From positions 247,501 through 311,500 of the forward strand of contig JAJGOT010000677.1 in NCBI GenBank assembly GCA_022457155.1: DNA of 64,000 bases. The letters run 5' to 3'. This DNA is from Cladopsammia gracilis. Lineage: Eukaryota > Cnidaria > Anthozoa > Scleractinia > Dendrophylliidae. The notes beneath the pieces are model-generated. The model had not been told where the DNA came from, did no database searches, and saw only the letters and a list, made by a program, of their open reading frames with translations. A program made the translations under genes and the position numbers. Positions 33,719 through 44,695 of the stretch are shown here, piece by piece; position 1 is the stretch's first letter, and every line of letters starts with the position of its first letter.

Positions 33719-34187
33719 GTGTTTGGAAATCAGTTGAAACACCCCTCATTTTTGCATCCTTAATTTCTCCTTCTGAAATCATTTTGTTTGAGAAGTAATA
33801 TCAAACATTCGAAACTGTTAAGAGCCAAAAATTAACTGAATTGTTTATTTTTTGATAAAAGCATGAAACTTGGCAGAATAAACTAACTTCTATGAGACAA
33901 ACATTTCCCGAGATGGAGCCAGCCAAAATTCGAACCTTGAAACCCGTAATGCGCCTGTCAAAAAATGACCCATATGGTTTCTGCAGGGAAACGAAGCTGG
34001 GCAAAATATAGTTAAATTTGACGTTTCTTGGAACCATGTGCCAATGGTATTTGCTTGCAATCATAAAAGCAACTTCTACATCGCACTTGAGTCTTCGATT
34101 GTGTCACGTGAAAGGTCACGTGACACAAATGTGACGTATTGGGAATACAGAAACCTCGTTTCTTAACAGCTACGTCTTCGAGTTCAA
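33719..34187. repeat. Left long terminal inverted repeat of the CXC-protein element
   Basis: Outermost GTGTTTGGAAATC (33719-33731) and, from about 33845 to 34187, near-continuous inverted identity to 47333-47478 plus 40575-40823. Shared landmarks are TTTTTGATAAAAG, AAACTTGGCAGAATAA, GGAGCCAGCCAAAATTCG, CATATGGTTTCTGCAGGGAA and TCTTAACAGCTACGTC. A pair of CACGTG boxes (34107 and 34118) lies near the inner end and is kept in the right copy. 33735-33840 is not clearly matched on the right. Confidence 0.8.
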
Positions 34188-35236
34188 TATTGATGATTTA
34201 ATAAAGATGATTTAATCACTCATTCTGAACATGAAATAAAAATAAAATAAAGTTTGGAGTTAAAAAGACTAAATACACACGTCAATGGTCACATCGAGGT
34301 TATGCATGGAATCGAGGTTGGAGAAAGTATCGATTTCTGGGTTCTCTATTTAGAAAATTATGATAAACATTGATGCATTACTTTTGTGAAACAGCTTTCT
34401 GTAAACGAACAAATGTTCAGTGTCAGCCAACATCGTCGTGCAATTTGTTCTGACCCTAACTAATAGGGTTTAAGTTTTGGTATTTAAACTAATGGCTGCC
34501 AAAAAATGAAGGAATTAAGAAAATTAGTGCCCATTCCTTTTACGGCATCCAAGATAGCTGCTTCCATGGGAGAAAGTGTGCTCGTCTTACTTACAGTCAT
34601 TACAAGTATGAAGTAAGTAGAAAACCTGTAACAATTCAATTTTGAGCTACAGTTTCTTGCATTTTACAGTTGAAACTATGTGGCAGTTTTTTTTAACAAC
34701 TCAAACTGAAAAGATAACAAATTTGGATACGACTCGTGCCATATTGAAATTGTCTATTAAAAATCCTTTCTCTCCAGTTGTCATTGATACATCATGGAAT
34801 CGACAAGTCTGAAATGGGAACTGTGTGTTATTTGTCAACAAAATACGCGGGAAAACTTGCAATGTCCTGCACGATCAAAGAGGAAAGACTCTGGGGTTGG
34901 CTATACTTCTTTTGTACAAAATGTAAAGGTATTTCAGGATCTAAACTTGATGCCAATAAATTTGAATAGCGATCAGCTTGATGATGGCTCAGGAATGGAG
35001 GAGACCCTTTTCAATCACAAAGCATCGTGGCACAAGAGCTGTAGATATCTTTTTAGCAACACAGCTGGAGCGTGCACAGGAGAGACAAAAAGTGATGCAG
35101 CCGACGACACAAGTCCTGTAAAGGAAAGGCGGTCAACTTCAACTGTTGTACAACGACCCTTATTAGGGAAACCTGTTTTTTCTGCGATGATGAGGCTGAC
35201 TCCTCATCGGCCCTACGTGCTGCATCAACATTAGAA

Positions 35237-36648
35237 CTTCAACACGGTCAAAGTGCATGTGTAATTCATTAATTATTCCTCACATGCGCAGTTTAGAGCT
35301 AATACTACCGCGGGAGACTTGGAACTAACTAGTATCTTAGCAACCAAATGCGGACATTCCTCCTGACGCATCCAGTTTCTTTCCGTCGATCAAAACCTGT
35401 TTTGAATCAGCGAAAACATGCGAACGATAATGGCTTTCGAAAACTTTGAACCTGACTGTAAAGCAGAAGCGATCGATGATTATGGAGTTTGGCTTGTCTG
35501 CACCACTGTTTCTTCAATCTGAGAGGCAGTGATGGTTTCATTTGATGGCTGGAGTTCCGAGTGAAATCGAAGGATCGAAGATGAGCGCGAGATTCGCAAA
35601 GAAACGATCGCAGTAAAAGATGGCATCAAAAGAAAACGCTCAACCTTTCGAGCAAAAATATTGAATGAAGCATGTTTATAGTTCCTGCTCCAGTGATAAA
35701 TAAATGATATCTCTTGAGTAAATGCCATGGTTTACAAAATGAAACAATGCAACTTAAGCCTTCCAGAAATTTATTCAAATAATAAACACAGAAACATGAC
35801 AAAACGCAACGCTGATCACTGATCGCTTGATTGATCATGGCCGGGCCCAGCTCAGGATACCAAAACGAAATAAAACCAGTCGATTCACACCACTCGCATG
35901 GAATTGTCTTAATGGTAAAGGACCTCTTAAAGTCTTTCCGAATATATTTCGCTTTGAAATGGGAAACTTTCGTGCAAGGACGGCTTGCTTTCTACTTGTA
36001 AACAAAGAGCACAAATTACGGCAAGAGCTTAAAATTTGCATAAAATACTACACGAACGAGTTAGAGATGTGATCAGATCTCTCTGAATTGCGAAGATTGC
36101 AACATCCATCTTTTGACCTCTGAATGAAAAGAATTATCGTATTCGTATTAAAAATATCGCAGTGGCTATTCGTACGGCACCCATACGCGGACTTCGATTT
36201 GCTATTCGTACGGGAGTATTCTTTGATGCGAAGTATTTCTAAGTGTTACGATGAGTCGCTCGCGCGTGAGTATACAGAGACTCAGCAAATTAGTCTGAGC
36301 CAAATGAACATCGCTTACCAGAAGCGCTTCGTAAAGCTAAACGAACATTAATAACAACAACAGTGAAGGATAACATCGAAAATTGTCGAAAGTTTTGGAC
36401 TCCCGTACGAATAGAAAATCAAAGTCTGCGTACGGGTGCCGTAGGAATAGCCACTTCGTAAAAAATATATGTCAACTTCAGATTATCGAAATCTCAAGAA
36501 ACCGGTTTTCCTTTACGGCCAGCATTGAGACTTTCAATTGGATGTGACGTAAAAATCGTTAACCGCTACTAGGAAACAAGGCTCATAAATATGTACGAAC
36601 CCCACTCAAGTGGGGTTCACATAATTACACACTTTGACCGTGTTGAAG
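35237..36648. mobile_element. 1.4-kb inverted-repeat element inside the CXC gene
   Basis: A perfect 19-bp inverted repeat, CTTCAACACGGTCAAAGTG (35237-35255; 36630-36648), marks an insertion. The host frame breaks off at STLEL before it and resumes with DSKIREFAMLL just after it. GTGTAATT follows each end on the inside. A 22-bp palindrome (GAACCCCACT/AGTGGGGTTC) lies just inside the right end. No clear target duplication. Internal frames have no recognised domain. Confidence 0.8.
36161..36455. mobile_element. 295-bp MITE nested in the 1.4-kb element
   Basis: Terminal arms of about 55 bp: AGTGGCTATTCGTACGGCAC at the left, and its inverted near-copy with TCCTACGGCACCCGTACGC at the right. Both arms also hold GCTATTCGTACGGGAGT-like sequence. 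It is therefore the third layer of insertion at this place. Confidence 0.8.
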
Positions 36649-36849
36649 TCGTCATGAACCCTTGAAGTTGATAGTAAGATCAGAGAATTTGCAATGCTAT
36701 TGAATAATGGTAAACTCCTGGCAAAACTGTCTGCTGGTGACATGGTTGCTATTGAAGCGAAGTATCACACCAAGTGTTTGGTTTCTTTATACAATCAGAC
36801 GAGACAGTTGAAATCAGCATCAACTAAGGATACCGCCTACAGGTCAATA

Positions 36850-37028
36850 CACCCTATTCCAAAATGGCGGGCAATTTATTATTCTTTTGTATGCATTTCA
36901 ATTAGCCCTCTTTGCCTCATTTTCGCGTGAAAATTATGTTGTATTTTGCACATACTGACGAGGCAACAAGGGCTAATTAACATACATTTAAAAGAATAAT
37001 AAATTGGCCACCATTTTAGAATAAGGTG
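36850..37028. mobile_element. 179-bp MITE inside the CXC gene
   Basis: Ends CACCCTATTCCAAAATGGCG and, inverted, CACCTTATTCTAAAATGGTG, with further symmetry through TTATTATTCTTTT and TTAGCCCT. AATA flanks both sides (36846-36849; 37029-37032). Removing it rejoins the host frame from YRS to EGTAFAEL. Confidence 0.85.
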
Positions 37029-40000
37029 AATAGAAGGCACAGCGTTTGCTGAGTTGATTGTCTACATTGATGCCAGCAGAGATTGTCAAAAGTTAACTGT
37101 ACTTAAATTGCCTAATCTCGCAAGACAATATTCTGCCAAACTTGAAGAACTTGGGGCAGAACCTGGAAGAATCAACACTTCAAGATTAAAGGAAAGATTA
37201 TTAACAGCTTTTCCGGATCTAAGTGCCATTTCTCAGTGTAGAGACATCCTCCTTGCCTTTAATCACGAGATTGGGGATGCAATAAAACTATTTGGAAGAG
37301 TCGACTATGACTCTGAAACATTCTATCTTGCAAAAACCGCAAATATCCTACGGAGGGATATTCTTCAGCTTCAGCACGCCTTCCAAGGAACATTTTCTCT
37401 AACTTTCCAAAGTGATGCCATTCCAACAACTGTCACAACCCTTGTTAACATGATTCTTAAAGGTGCAGTAGCCAATCAGCAGTCCGACGAGAGAGTTTCT
37501 AATCAGGCCTGCCTCAGCATTTCGCAACTCCTTGTCTTCAACACTGTCGCAAGAGATCGAAATGTTTCGTCTTATTCTCGTCATACCAGGGAAAGGGAGT
37601 GCCCACTTCCAATTTAACTGGCTCACAAGATTCAAGGGTCAACAAGAGGGAAAACTCTCATACATACATACATCATAGATGCAATGTTTAATATGGGACT
37701 GTGCATTTCTTACGATAGGCTTCCTACCTTGTCAACTGACCTTGCAAGTGGTGTTTGTGCCCGTTTTGAGCGTGAAGGCGTTGTGTGTCCTCCCAAATTA
37801 CGACATGGTTTGTTTACTACTGCTGGAGTAAACAACATTGATCGTAACCCAAGCTCCAACAGTGCGCACGATTCGTTTCATGGAACTGCAATCTCTCTCA
37901 CGCAGCATCCAACAACTGAGGTACCTGGCAGTGATAGAGGAATAGACACTCGTGAACCCTTTACTCAAGCTTCTAATGCATCCAAAAAGGTGGTACAACT
38001 TCCGTCTAATTTTTTCGAGGTACCCCCGGCAGTTCTCAGGTCATCTGAATTTTACGTCCCGCAGACTACAGGTCGGATGAAATCCCATCCATTTGTATCA
38101 TCCCATGGATCCGAGAAAGAGAACGACTGGCTGGCGAATGTGAAATAAGTTATTTTCAAAGAAGAGTTATCTAAAGATGATTTTGTATCTTGGGCAGCGT
38201 TCCGCTCATCAAAGGCTTCACTATCTTCCCATCAGCCTGCAATCACCGCCCTCCTGCCTTTATTTATGGAGAACGCTCATTCATTGGTGATGATTGTCCA
38301 TGCAATGAATGTCAACAAGTCTGCAGTGACGCATGTCAATCCTACCCAAGCTCCCGTTATTGCTTTTGACCAGCCACTGTTTTTTTCTAGCAAAACAGAT
38401 TCAATGGGAATTCCCTCAAACACAAGGCGAAGATCAAGTCTTTGTCATGTTTGGAGGACTTCATATCGAAATGGCCGCACTTAAAGTACTCGAGAAGTGG
38501 ATCGATGGTAGTGGGTGGACAGATATTCTTTCTAATGCTGGGGTAGCGACGCCAGGGGTTGGAGATTCCTTCCTTATCGCAAGCCATCTTGCAAGAACAA
38601 CACGTGCTCATCAGATAACCGCAGCTGCCCTTCATGTGGTGCAACACCAAGCATATGAAAAGTACTCCAAGGATGCAGCCAATGATGAAGATGTAATGGC
38701 AATCGGAAAATGGAAATTAGAGATTTTGAAAAAGAGTCCGCAGTTTCTCTATTGGTCAAGTGTGTTGAATTTAGAACTCCGTTGTTTACAGCTTGTGAGG
38801 GCCTTCCGAGAAGCCGACTTTGCACTGTACGTGGAGACACTGACAAAGATTACACCGTGGATGTTTGCCCTGGACCATATCAACTATTCCAGGTGGTTGC
38901 AGGTTCACATCCGTGATATGTTCGAGCTTTCGGTGAAGCATCCTGATGTCTTCCAACAGTTTAACAGTGGATCGTTCGTTGTGCACAAGACCCGGCGACC
39001 GTTTTCTTCCATTGCGTTGGACCACGCGCATGAACAAGAAAATGCTTCAATCAAGGGTCATGGAACTGCTGTGGGCTTGACAGAAAATCCTGCTGCCCTG
39101 AGAAGATGGATGATATATGGACCAGAAACGGCAAGAATGATTGAGGGGTTCGATAGTGTCGTCCCTTCTAGCAAAGGTCTTGGCACCATGAGCAGACGCC
39201 AAGCATGTAAATCGCTTTCAAAAAAGATGTGTTACCTGTAGTTGTGGAGTTTGAACAACAGGGTAATCCGTTTGAAGAAGATGGGGAGGAACTTATTGCT
39301 GTACACACAAAAGATGTCATGGACAGTGTGGTTGTTGAGACTGTACGAAACATCGCCCAAGATGGAAAGTCTCAATATGAAAGCTTTGTTGAAGAAAGGC
39401 TTATTAAAAGATCTAAGCCAGTCACTGACACAATCAAGAAGAACAACCTACCCTTGTTCAGTAAACCAGAGAAGAAATCAATGTCAAAGGAAAAGGCTGA
39501 AGTCGTAGCGCTGAAGAATGATTGTACATTGTTTTCTCGGCTTTTTATTGCTTGCCAATGCCGAGATGGAAACCTTGAAGAATTTTTCAAGTACAAGAAT
39601 CAACCATGGCCACCAGCACTTGCCCAAAGAGATGAACCCAGAGCAGGACAAAAGTCTGATTTAGTGAAATGTCTGGAACGTGTAACTGTGGCTGAGGCCA
39701 GCATACAACCATCCATCGATGCAATTTTTATTGACGGAGCTGTTGCCGTTCAATTGCTAACGCCAATTGAACGAGAATGTGGATGACGCTTGCATGGCTG
39801 TAATCGAGAGGTTTATTGTCCTCCTGTATGACCGAACTAGCAGCATCATGGAAGACAGGAACACTTTTCAAAGAAGTCAAGAAGTATTGAAAACATTCCA
39901 CTAACTCGAGCAGCACTTGTGCTACTGAAGCAACCCGTCCTTCCGTCTCCTTCTTCATGGGGATGGGAAAGAAAAGGGAAGTCATGGAAACCAAAGTGGA

Positions 40001-40140
40001 CGACTGTTCCTCAGGCCAAAGACTCGTGCTATGAGCTTATCCACTGTGGTTGCAAGAAAGGCTGCAAGGGCCGATGTAAATGTGTCAAAGCCAATCTCGA
40101 TTGTACTGGTTTGTGTAACGGTGGCGGAAATTGCAACTAG

Positions 40141-40574
40141 AACAAATTATTTTCAAAATGTCTAAAAAAAGTTGCAGTCACACATTAAATAATTATCACG
40201 TAGATCACGTTTATCTTCATGTTGTAAGCCACTGATGCAATGAAACATTAGTTCCGTTCTTTAAAGCACAGCTAGTGACTGACGCAGTTTTTAAAATAAG
40301 TCACGTGACCAGTTTAAATCGCGTATCATGTTGAAAGACTGTTAAGATAAAGTTCAAACTACTTGGATAGTATAAATACTGTAGAAGCAATCCAAGAATT
40401 TTGTCTGAATAAAGACCACGTGGAAATTAGAGCAGAAACCTTTTGTAAGCCTCGATTTCATGTGATTTCGATTTAATGTGCTTTTAATGACATGCGTATG
40501 TAGTGTTTATGAGTGTTAATTCGACAAAACTCGATATCAAAATCAGGAGAAAGGACTAAAACATTCTTTGTTAC
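40141..40574. other. Interval between the CXC pseudogene and the right TIR
   Basis: AATAAAG at 40407 could be the polyadenylation signal of the element gene. A TCACGTGA box is at 40300. Otherwise nothing recognised. Confidence 0.4.
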
Positions 40575-40823
40575 GCGCCATATTTAACTCGACGACGTAG
40601 CTGTTAAGAAACGAGATTTCTGTATTCCCAATGCATCACATTTGTGTCACGTGACCGATCACGTGGCACAATAGAAGACTCAAGTGCGATCTATAAGCTG
40701 CTTTCATGATCCCAAGCACATGACACATTGGCACATGACCACAAGAAACGTCAAATTTGACTATTTTTTGCCCAGCCTCGTTTCCCTGCAGAAACCATAT
40801 GGGTCATTTTTGACATGCGCATT
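40575..40823. repeat. Right long terminal inverted repeat, inner part
   Basis: Inverted copy of 33950-34187. It breaks at GACATGCGCATT, where a LINE has inserted; the outer part continues at 47333. Confidence 0.85.
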
Positions 40824-40885
40824 CATTCATTCATTCATTCATTCATTTTATTTTGCCATTAACCACATTAAAAATATATAATAAT
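40824..40885 (-). repeat. 3' tail of the LINE split by the BEL element
   Basis: (CATT)n then TTATTTTGCC; on the minus strand an AATAAAATGAATGAATG tail, typical of a CR1/L2 3' end. The LINE continues beyond the BEL element at 46811. Confidence 0.65.
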
Positions 40886-41162
40886 TGTTTCGGTGATACC
40901 AAATTACAAATTGGGAACGAAAACGCAGCGACTAAACGTACTTGTCTCGACGATCGATACGAAGTTACGATTGGAAACGAAACCGCAGCGACTAAACGTA
41001 CTGTTTTTAGTCCGAACTCTGCGACCGCTAAGTGACAACTAACTTACTAGCACGACCGATTCGAATATTAATTAGTTAAGACTTAAACTCCAGCATGCAA
41101 TGTTTTGTTCGCCCGTCCCAACGGACGGCATTAATGTTAATGAGCGAGCGTTCGCCGGAACA
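40886..41162 (-). repeat. BEL 3' LTR, 277 bp
   Basis: Matches the other LTR except for about 43 extra bases near 41085-41127 (AACTCCAGCATGCAATG) and point changes. A direct unit with GCAGCGACTAAACGTACT occurs twice inside each LTR. The element's polypurine tract (GAGGGGGAGGA on the minus strand) abuts it at 41163-41173. Confidence 0.9.
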
Positions 41163-41205
41163 TCCTCCCCCTCGAACAGGACTGTGTTCTGTTCCTTCCG
41201 TCCTC

Positions 41206-42441
41206 TTATTTCTCCAACGGACACAACTTTGTGATCGGTCGCACATAATCTTTGCCTCCTATTCTGACGCCTACAACTCTGACCTTTCCGTCAGGGCCAG
41301 GAAAAGCCTCTTGAATTCGACCCAATGGCCAATGCCCTCGTGGGTTACTGGGATCCACCATCAGGACCACCTTACCGGGAGCAATGTTGCGTTTCTCCTC
41401 AACCCATTTGTTTCGAGTGTTCAGGGTCAACAGGTAGTCCTTCATCAACCTCCTCCAACACTTGGATATGAGATCTTGTATAAACCGCCATCTATTTCTG
41501 GGGTTGAACGCGAGGTCATCAATGACCCTAGGTGCAAGTTGTCCGCCCATTTGGCCGTGAAGGAAGTGGTTCGGCGTCAAAACGTGCTCATCGTTGGGAT
41601 CGCTAGTACAGTAAGTGAGTGGGCGGGAGTTCAAAATTCCTTCTTCTTCGACCACCGCAGTAAGTAGTTCTTCATCTTCACTCCCCAAGGATTGCGCGTA
41701 AAGCCTTTTTAGCAGACTTGATAAGGGCTTCGAAAATCCTCCATGATGCGATCCACCGGGGGGATTAAATCGCTACTGAATTCCGTCATGAGCTACCTGT
41801 TCCTTAATCCGGGTTTGATCCAAAGTCGAGACTAGGTCACGTAGTTCTCTTTCAGCTGACGTAAAGTTCGTCCCATTGTCACTGATCATCACCTCCGGTT
41901 TTCCACGTCTGACGACCATTCTGGAAAATGCATTAAGAAAGCTGGCTGTATCCAGTGAATAAGCTATTTCTAGATGAACTGCTCGTGTGCTCGCACAGGT
42001 AAACAGTTAACGACAAAGGGGCCAGCAAAGTCGACTCCACCATAAGCAAAACATCGCAATGAAGTGCCAAATCTGGCTTCTGGTAGGGGTGCCATGATTT
42101 GTTCACCTCTGCGTCTTTTCCCAAGTTTGCAGACATTACACTCACGTTTACATCGCTTAATTTCTTCTCTCCCATTGACAATTCAGTACTTCTGTCGTAA
42201 TTTGGCAAGCGTAAAGTTCACTCCGAGGTTATGATGACCTTGATTATGAATGCGGGCGATGGTTAAGTCTCGAGATGTGATGTTTCTTCGGTAATATGAC
42301 AGGGTGTTTGGCGTCGTAAGGTAGATTTGACATTTTTAGTCTCCCACCGACACTTAAAATTTCATCACTGTCCACAAATGGTGACAACCTCCAAAGCAGA
42401 CTGCTTCTCAAGACACTTCCTCCTCTTCTCAAGGTTGTCAA
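41206..42441 (-). pseudogene. BEL integrase region (broken)
   Basis: From 42441 downward on the minus strand: DEILSVGGRLKMSNLPYDAK and HPVILPKKHHIS, then LAKLRQKY followed by TGA where relatives have Trp, IKRCKRECNVCKLGKRRRG (zinc-binding part), FAYGGVDFAGPFVVN (integrase core start), and from 41688 to 41209 the end with ILNSRPLTY, LTPNHFLHG and NPRGHWPLGRI, the C-terminal block typical of BEL/Pao polyproteins. Several stops and frameshifts between 42240 and 41690 remove most of the core, so integration activity is lost. Confidence 0.8.
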
Positions 42442-42842
42442 TTCCTTCGAAAAGCGTTCTCTTTGAGTTTCTCGAACCCAGTACCTCTCTGCATTACTGA
42501 GTCGTTTTGTTTGTTTTCGGTCTCCTGGCTTTTCTGATGTCTTACTCTCTTACTTCAGGAAATAAATCTTAAGATCCAAGCTGTTAATCCTAACAATCGG
42601 CGCCCGGAAGAAAACCTCTGGATGTCAAACAAGGGCAGGGACTGCTTGCATTGAAACGTGAGGTTGATTTTAGCCAGCTCTTGTTTACCTTCTTTACTGC
42701 AATCACTCAAAAAGAGGCGACTTTCTGAAGGCCAGGATGTCTCCCCCTCACGTAGAAAGGTAGGTCCCTGGAACCATTAACTTTCAGCGGATACGTTTTT
42801 CAGGTCCAGAACTCTTGTTGCGTCGTCAGCGGGATTTTGTTC

Positions 42843-44503
42843 TCAAAGTACATGTCGCCACTGAACTGGGTCTGATTTCCGTTGAATCTCGGCTACTCGA
42901 TTAGCAACAAACGGTTTCAGTCGTCTTGAGTGACCCTGGATCCAATAGATTACGTCCATACTGTCTGTCCATAGGGTGTGTTGACCTAGCGGAATTTCTA
43001 GCTTCTCTGAGACCGTTTCAGCTAACCGTACTCCGAGTACTGCTGCCATTAACTCAAGGCGTGGGATACTGACGGATTTAATCGGTGTTACTCTTACTTT
43101 GGCTGTTACCAGGGCAACTGAGATCTGTCCACTCACGTGTCCGTATCTGACATAGCTTACAGCAGCATAGGCTAGTCGTGACGTGTCAACGAATGTATGA
43201 AGCGAAACGTCTTCCACTGCTTCCTCGTGGTGTCGATAGCAACGTGGGAGTTTGACCTGTGGAGATTCAGGTAACTGTTTGGCCCACTGATAAGTGGTCA
43301 ACTTTAAATCGTCAGGAAACTCCTCATCCCATTCAAGACCCCGCAGCCAGGCTTCTTGTAATGCCATTTTTGCTCTGATTATGTATGGCGCCAAGAACTG
43401 CAATGGATCAAACAGAATAGTGATACGATTTAACAGGCCTCGCTTCGTGTAAAAGGACAGGTTGATTTCTTTGACGATGAAGCTGAAAACATCGTCACTC
43501 GCGTTCCAATGGACTCCTACCGTCTTGACACTAGGTAGTTCTGAGTCGTAAAGCTTTACTCCAGTTGTTCGATCCTCCCGTGGGATTTCTTCTAGGACCT
43601 CTGTTCGATTGCTGCACCACCTTTGGGCACTGAAACCAGCGTCACCCAAGACCTTTGTCAAATCTTCACGGACGAAAACGGCGTCTTGTGTAGTTTCTTC
43701 TGAGTGAAGGATATCATCCACGTACATATCTCGAAGCAGGACCATAGCTGCTGCTGGGTAGTTCTCTTTGGAGTCTAGGGCGTGGCTGTGTAGCACGAAC
43801 TGGGTGAGATAAGGGGATGCTCTGTCTCCAAAGGTTAAACGGACCGCTTCATAGACATCCACAGGCTTGGTGGGATCGAGATCTCTCCATAACAGTCTAC
43901 GATACTTGCGGTCTTTCTCTGCGAGGACAACCTGAGAAAATATTTCCTTGATGCCCGCTACTAGGGCGACAGGTCTCAGTCTAAATCGGAGAAGTATCTC
44001 CAGGACATCTCGTTGAAGTTTAGGCCCAGTGAGCATCACGTCATTCAAGGAAACGCCCTTGCAACGTGCAGCCGAGTCAAATACTATGCGTACTTTGGTG
44101 GTCTCTTTATCTTCCCTGATGACTGGAAAGTGTGGGAGGTACCAGCCTTGACCATCTTCTCTCTCGTTAGGTTCTAACTTCCGAACGTAGCCCTTATCCA
44201 CATTCGCATTCATTGCTTCATGGTAACGTCTCGCAACTTCTGTCTTCTTGAGGAGGTTTTTCTGTAAAGAGAACAGACGTTTCTCTGCTTCTTCTCTGTT
44301 ATCACGTAGGAGGGGAACTCCTTCTTCCACGGAATGGCTACTTCGCAACGGCCCCCGATCCTTCGTTTTGACTTTTCGACCTTAGACATAGCGCTAGCTA
44401 AGATCTCCTCCTGATTCATCTGATTGTTGTCTGAATTTCTCACTCCAAGAGAGTCGATCTCCCACATTCCTCGTAGTTGTTTATTGAGACGGGACTCGTA
44501 CAA
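42843..44503 (-). pseudogene. pol: BEL reverse transcriptase and RNase H
   Basis: The main frame (44348-42843, 501 codons) holds VRIVFDSAARCKGVSLNDVM, LLRDMYVDDILHSEE with the catalytic YVDD, VGVHWN, and the Pao-type RNase H region (HTFVDTSRLAYAAVSY, IPRLELMAAVLGVRL, HTLWTDSMDVIYWIQG). The upstream frame 44503-44210 overlaps it with a frameshift near 44330, in the segment linking protease to reverse transcriptase. After 42843 the frame is TGA-terminated where relatives continue (EQNPADDATR is visible downstream). In intact elements gag-pol is one long frame, so this copy is inactive. Confidence 0.9.
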
Positions 44504-44695
44504 GGTCTGGATCCGAAAGGTTTTAGCGTAGGCAATCCTTCTTGCTACTGGCGCTCCGATTGGACCGTAACTTTCTGTTAAGGCTAACGTGAGCTCAGGA
44601 TGGTCAGATCCAATCAGAATGTCAATCGTATTTCTTCTAGGGGCTTTAGGAAATGGAATATTCTTAAGGTGTTCCCATTTGACCTTGTGTTGATT

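Larger units (their letters stand above)
34794..40140 (+). pseudogene. CXC-tailed transposon-type protein (broken), between long TIRs
   Basis: Recognised as an uncharacterised family frequent in cnidarian genomes. In order: a Cys-rich N-terminus (CVICQQ, ASWHKSCRYLF, then CFFCDDEADSSS; 34815-35230); LLAKLSAGDMVAIEAKYHTK (36700); ANQQSDERVSNQACLSISQ (37470); NPSSNSAHDSFHGTAISL (37850); VMFGGLHIEMAALK (38440); FALDHINYSRWLQVHIRDM (38870); ENASIKGHGTAVGLTENPAA (39040-39100); IKKNNLPLFSKP (39430); IERFIVLLYDRTSS (39800); and a Tesmin/TSO1-like CXC tail (CGCKKGCKGRCKCVKANLDC, 40050-40120). Relatives have a PIN-like module with EADTR, TDTDV and HAFTGCD between the last two blocks; here it is deleted near 39775. 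Frameshifts near 35165, 38390 and 39225, stops at 37615, 38146 and 39783, and two inserted elements make it dead. Flanking TIRs suggest it is mobile-element encoded. Confidence 0.75.

Noticed and set aside
34778..34969. Frame starting 16 bp before the CXC protein start
   Set aside because: Out of frame with the Cys-rich N-terminus that is conserved in relatives; a shadow frame.
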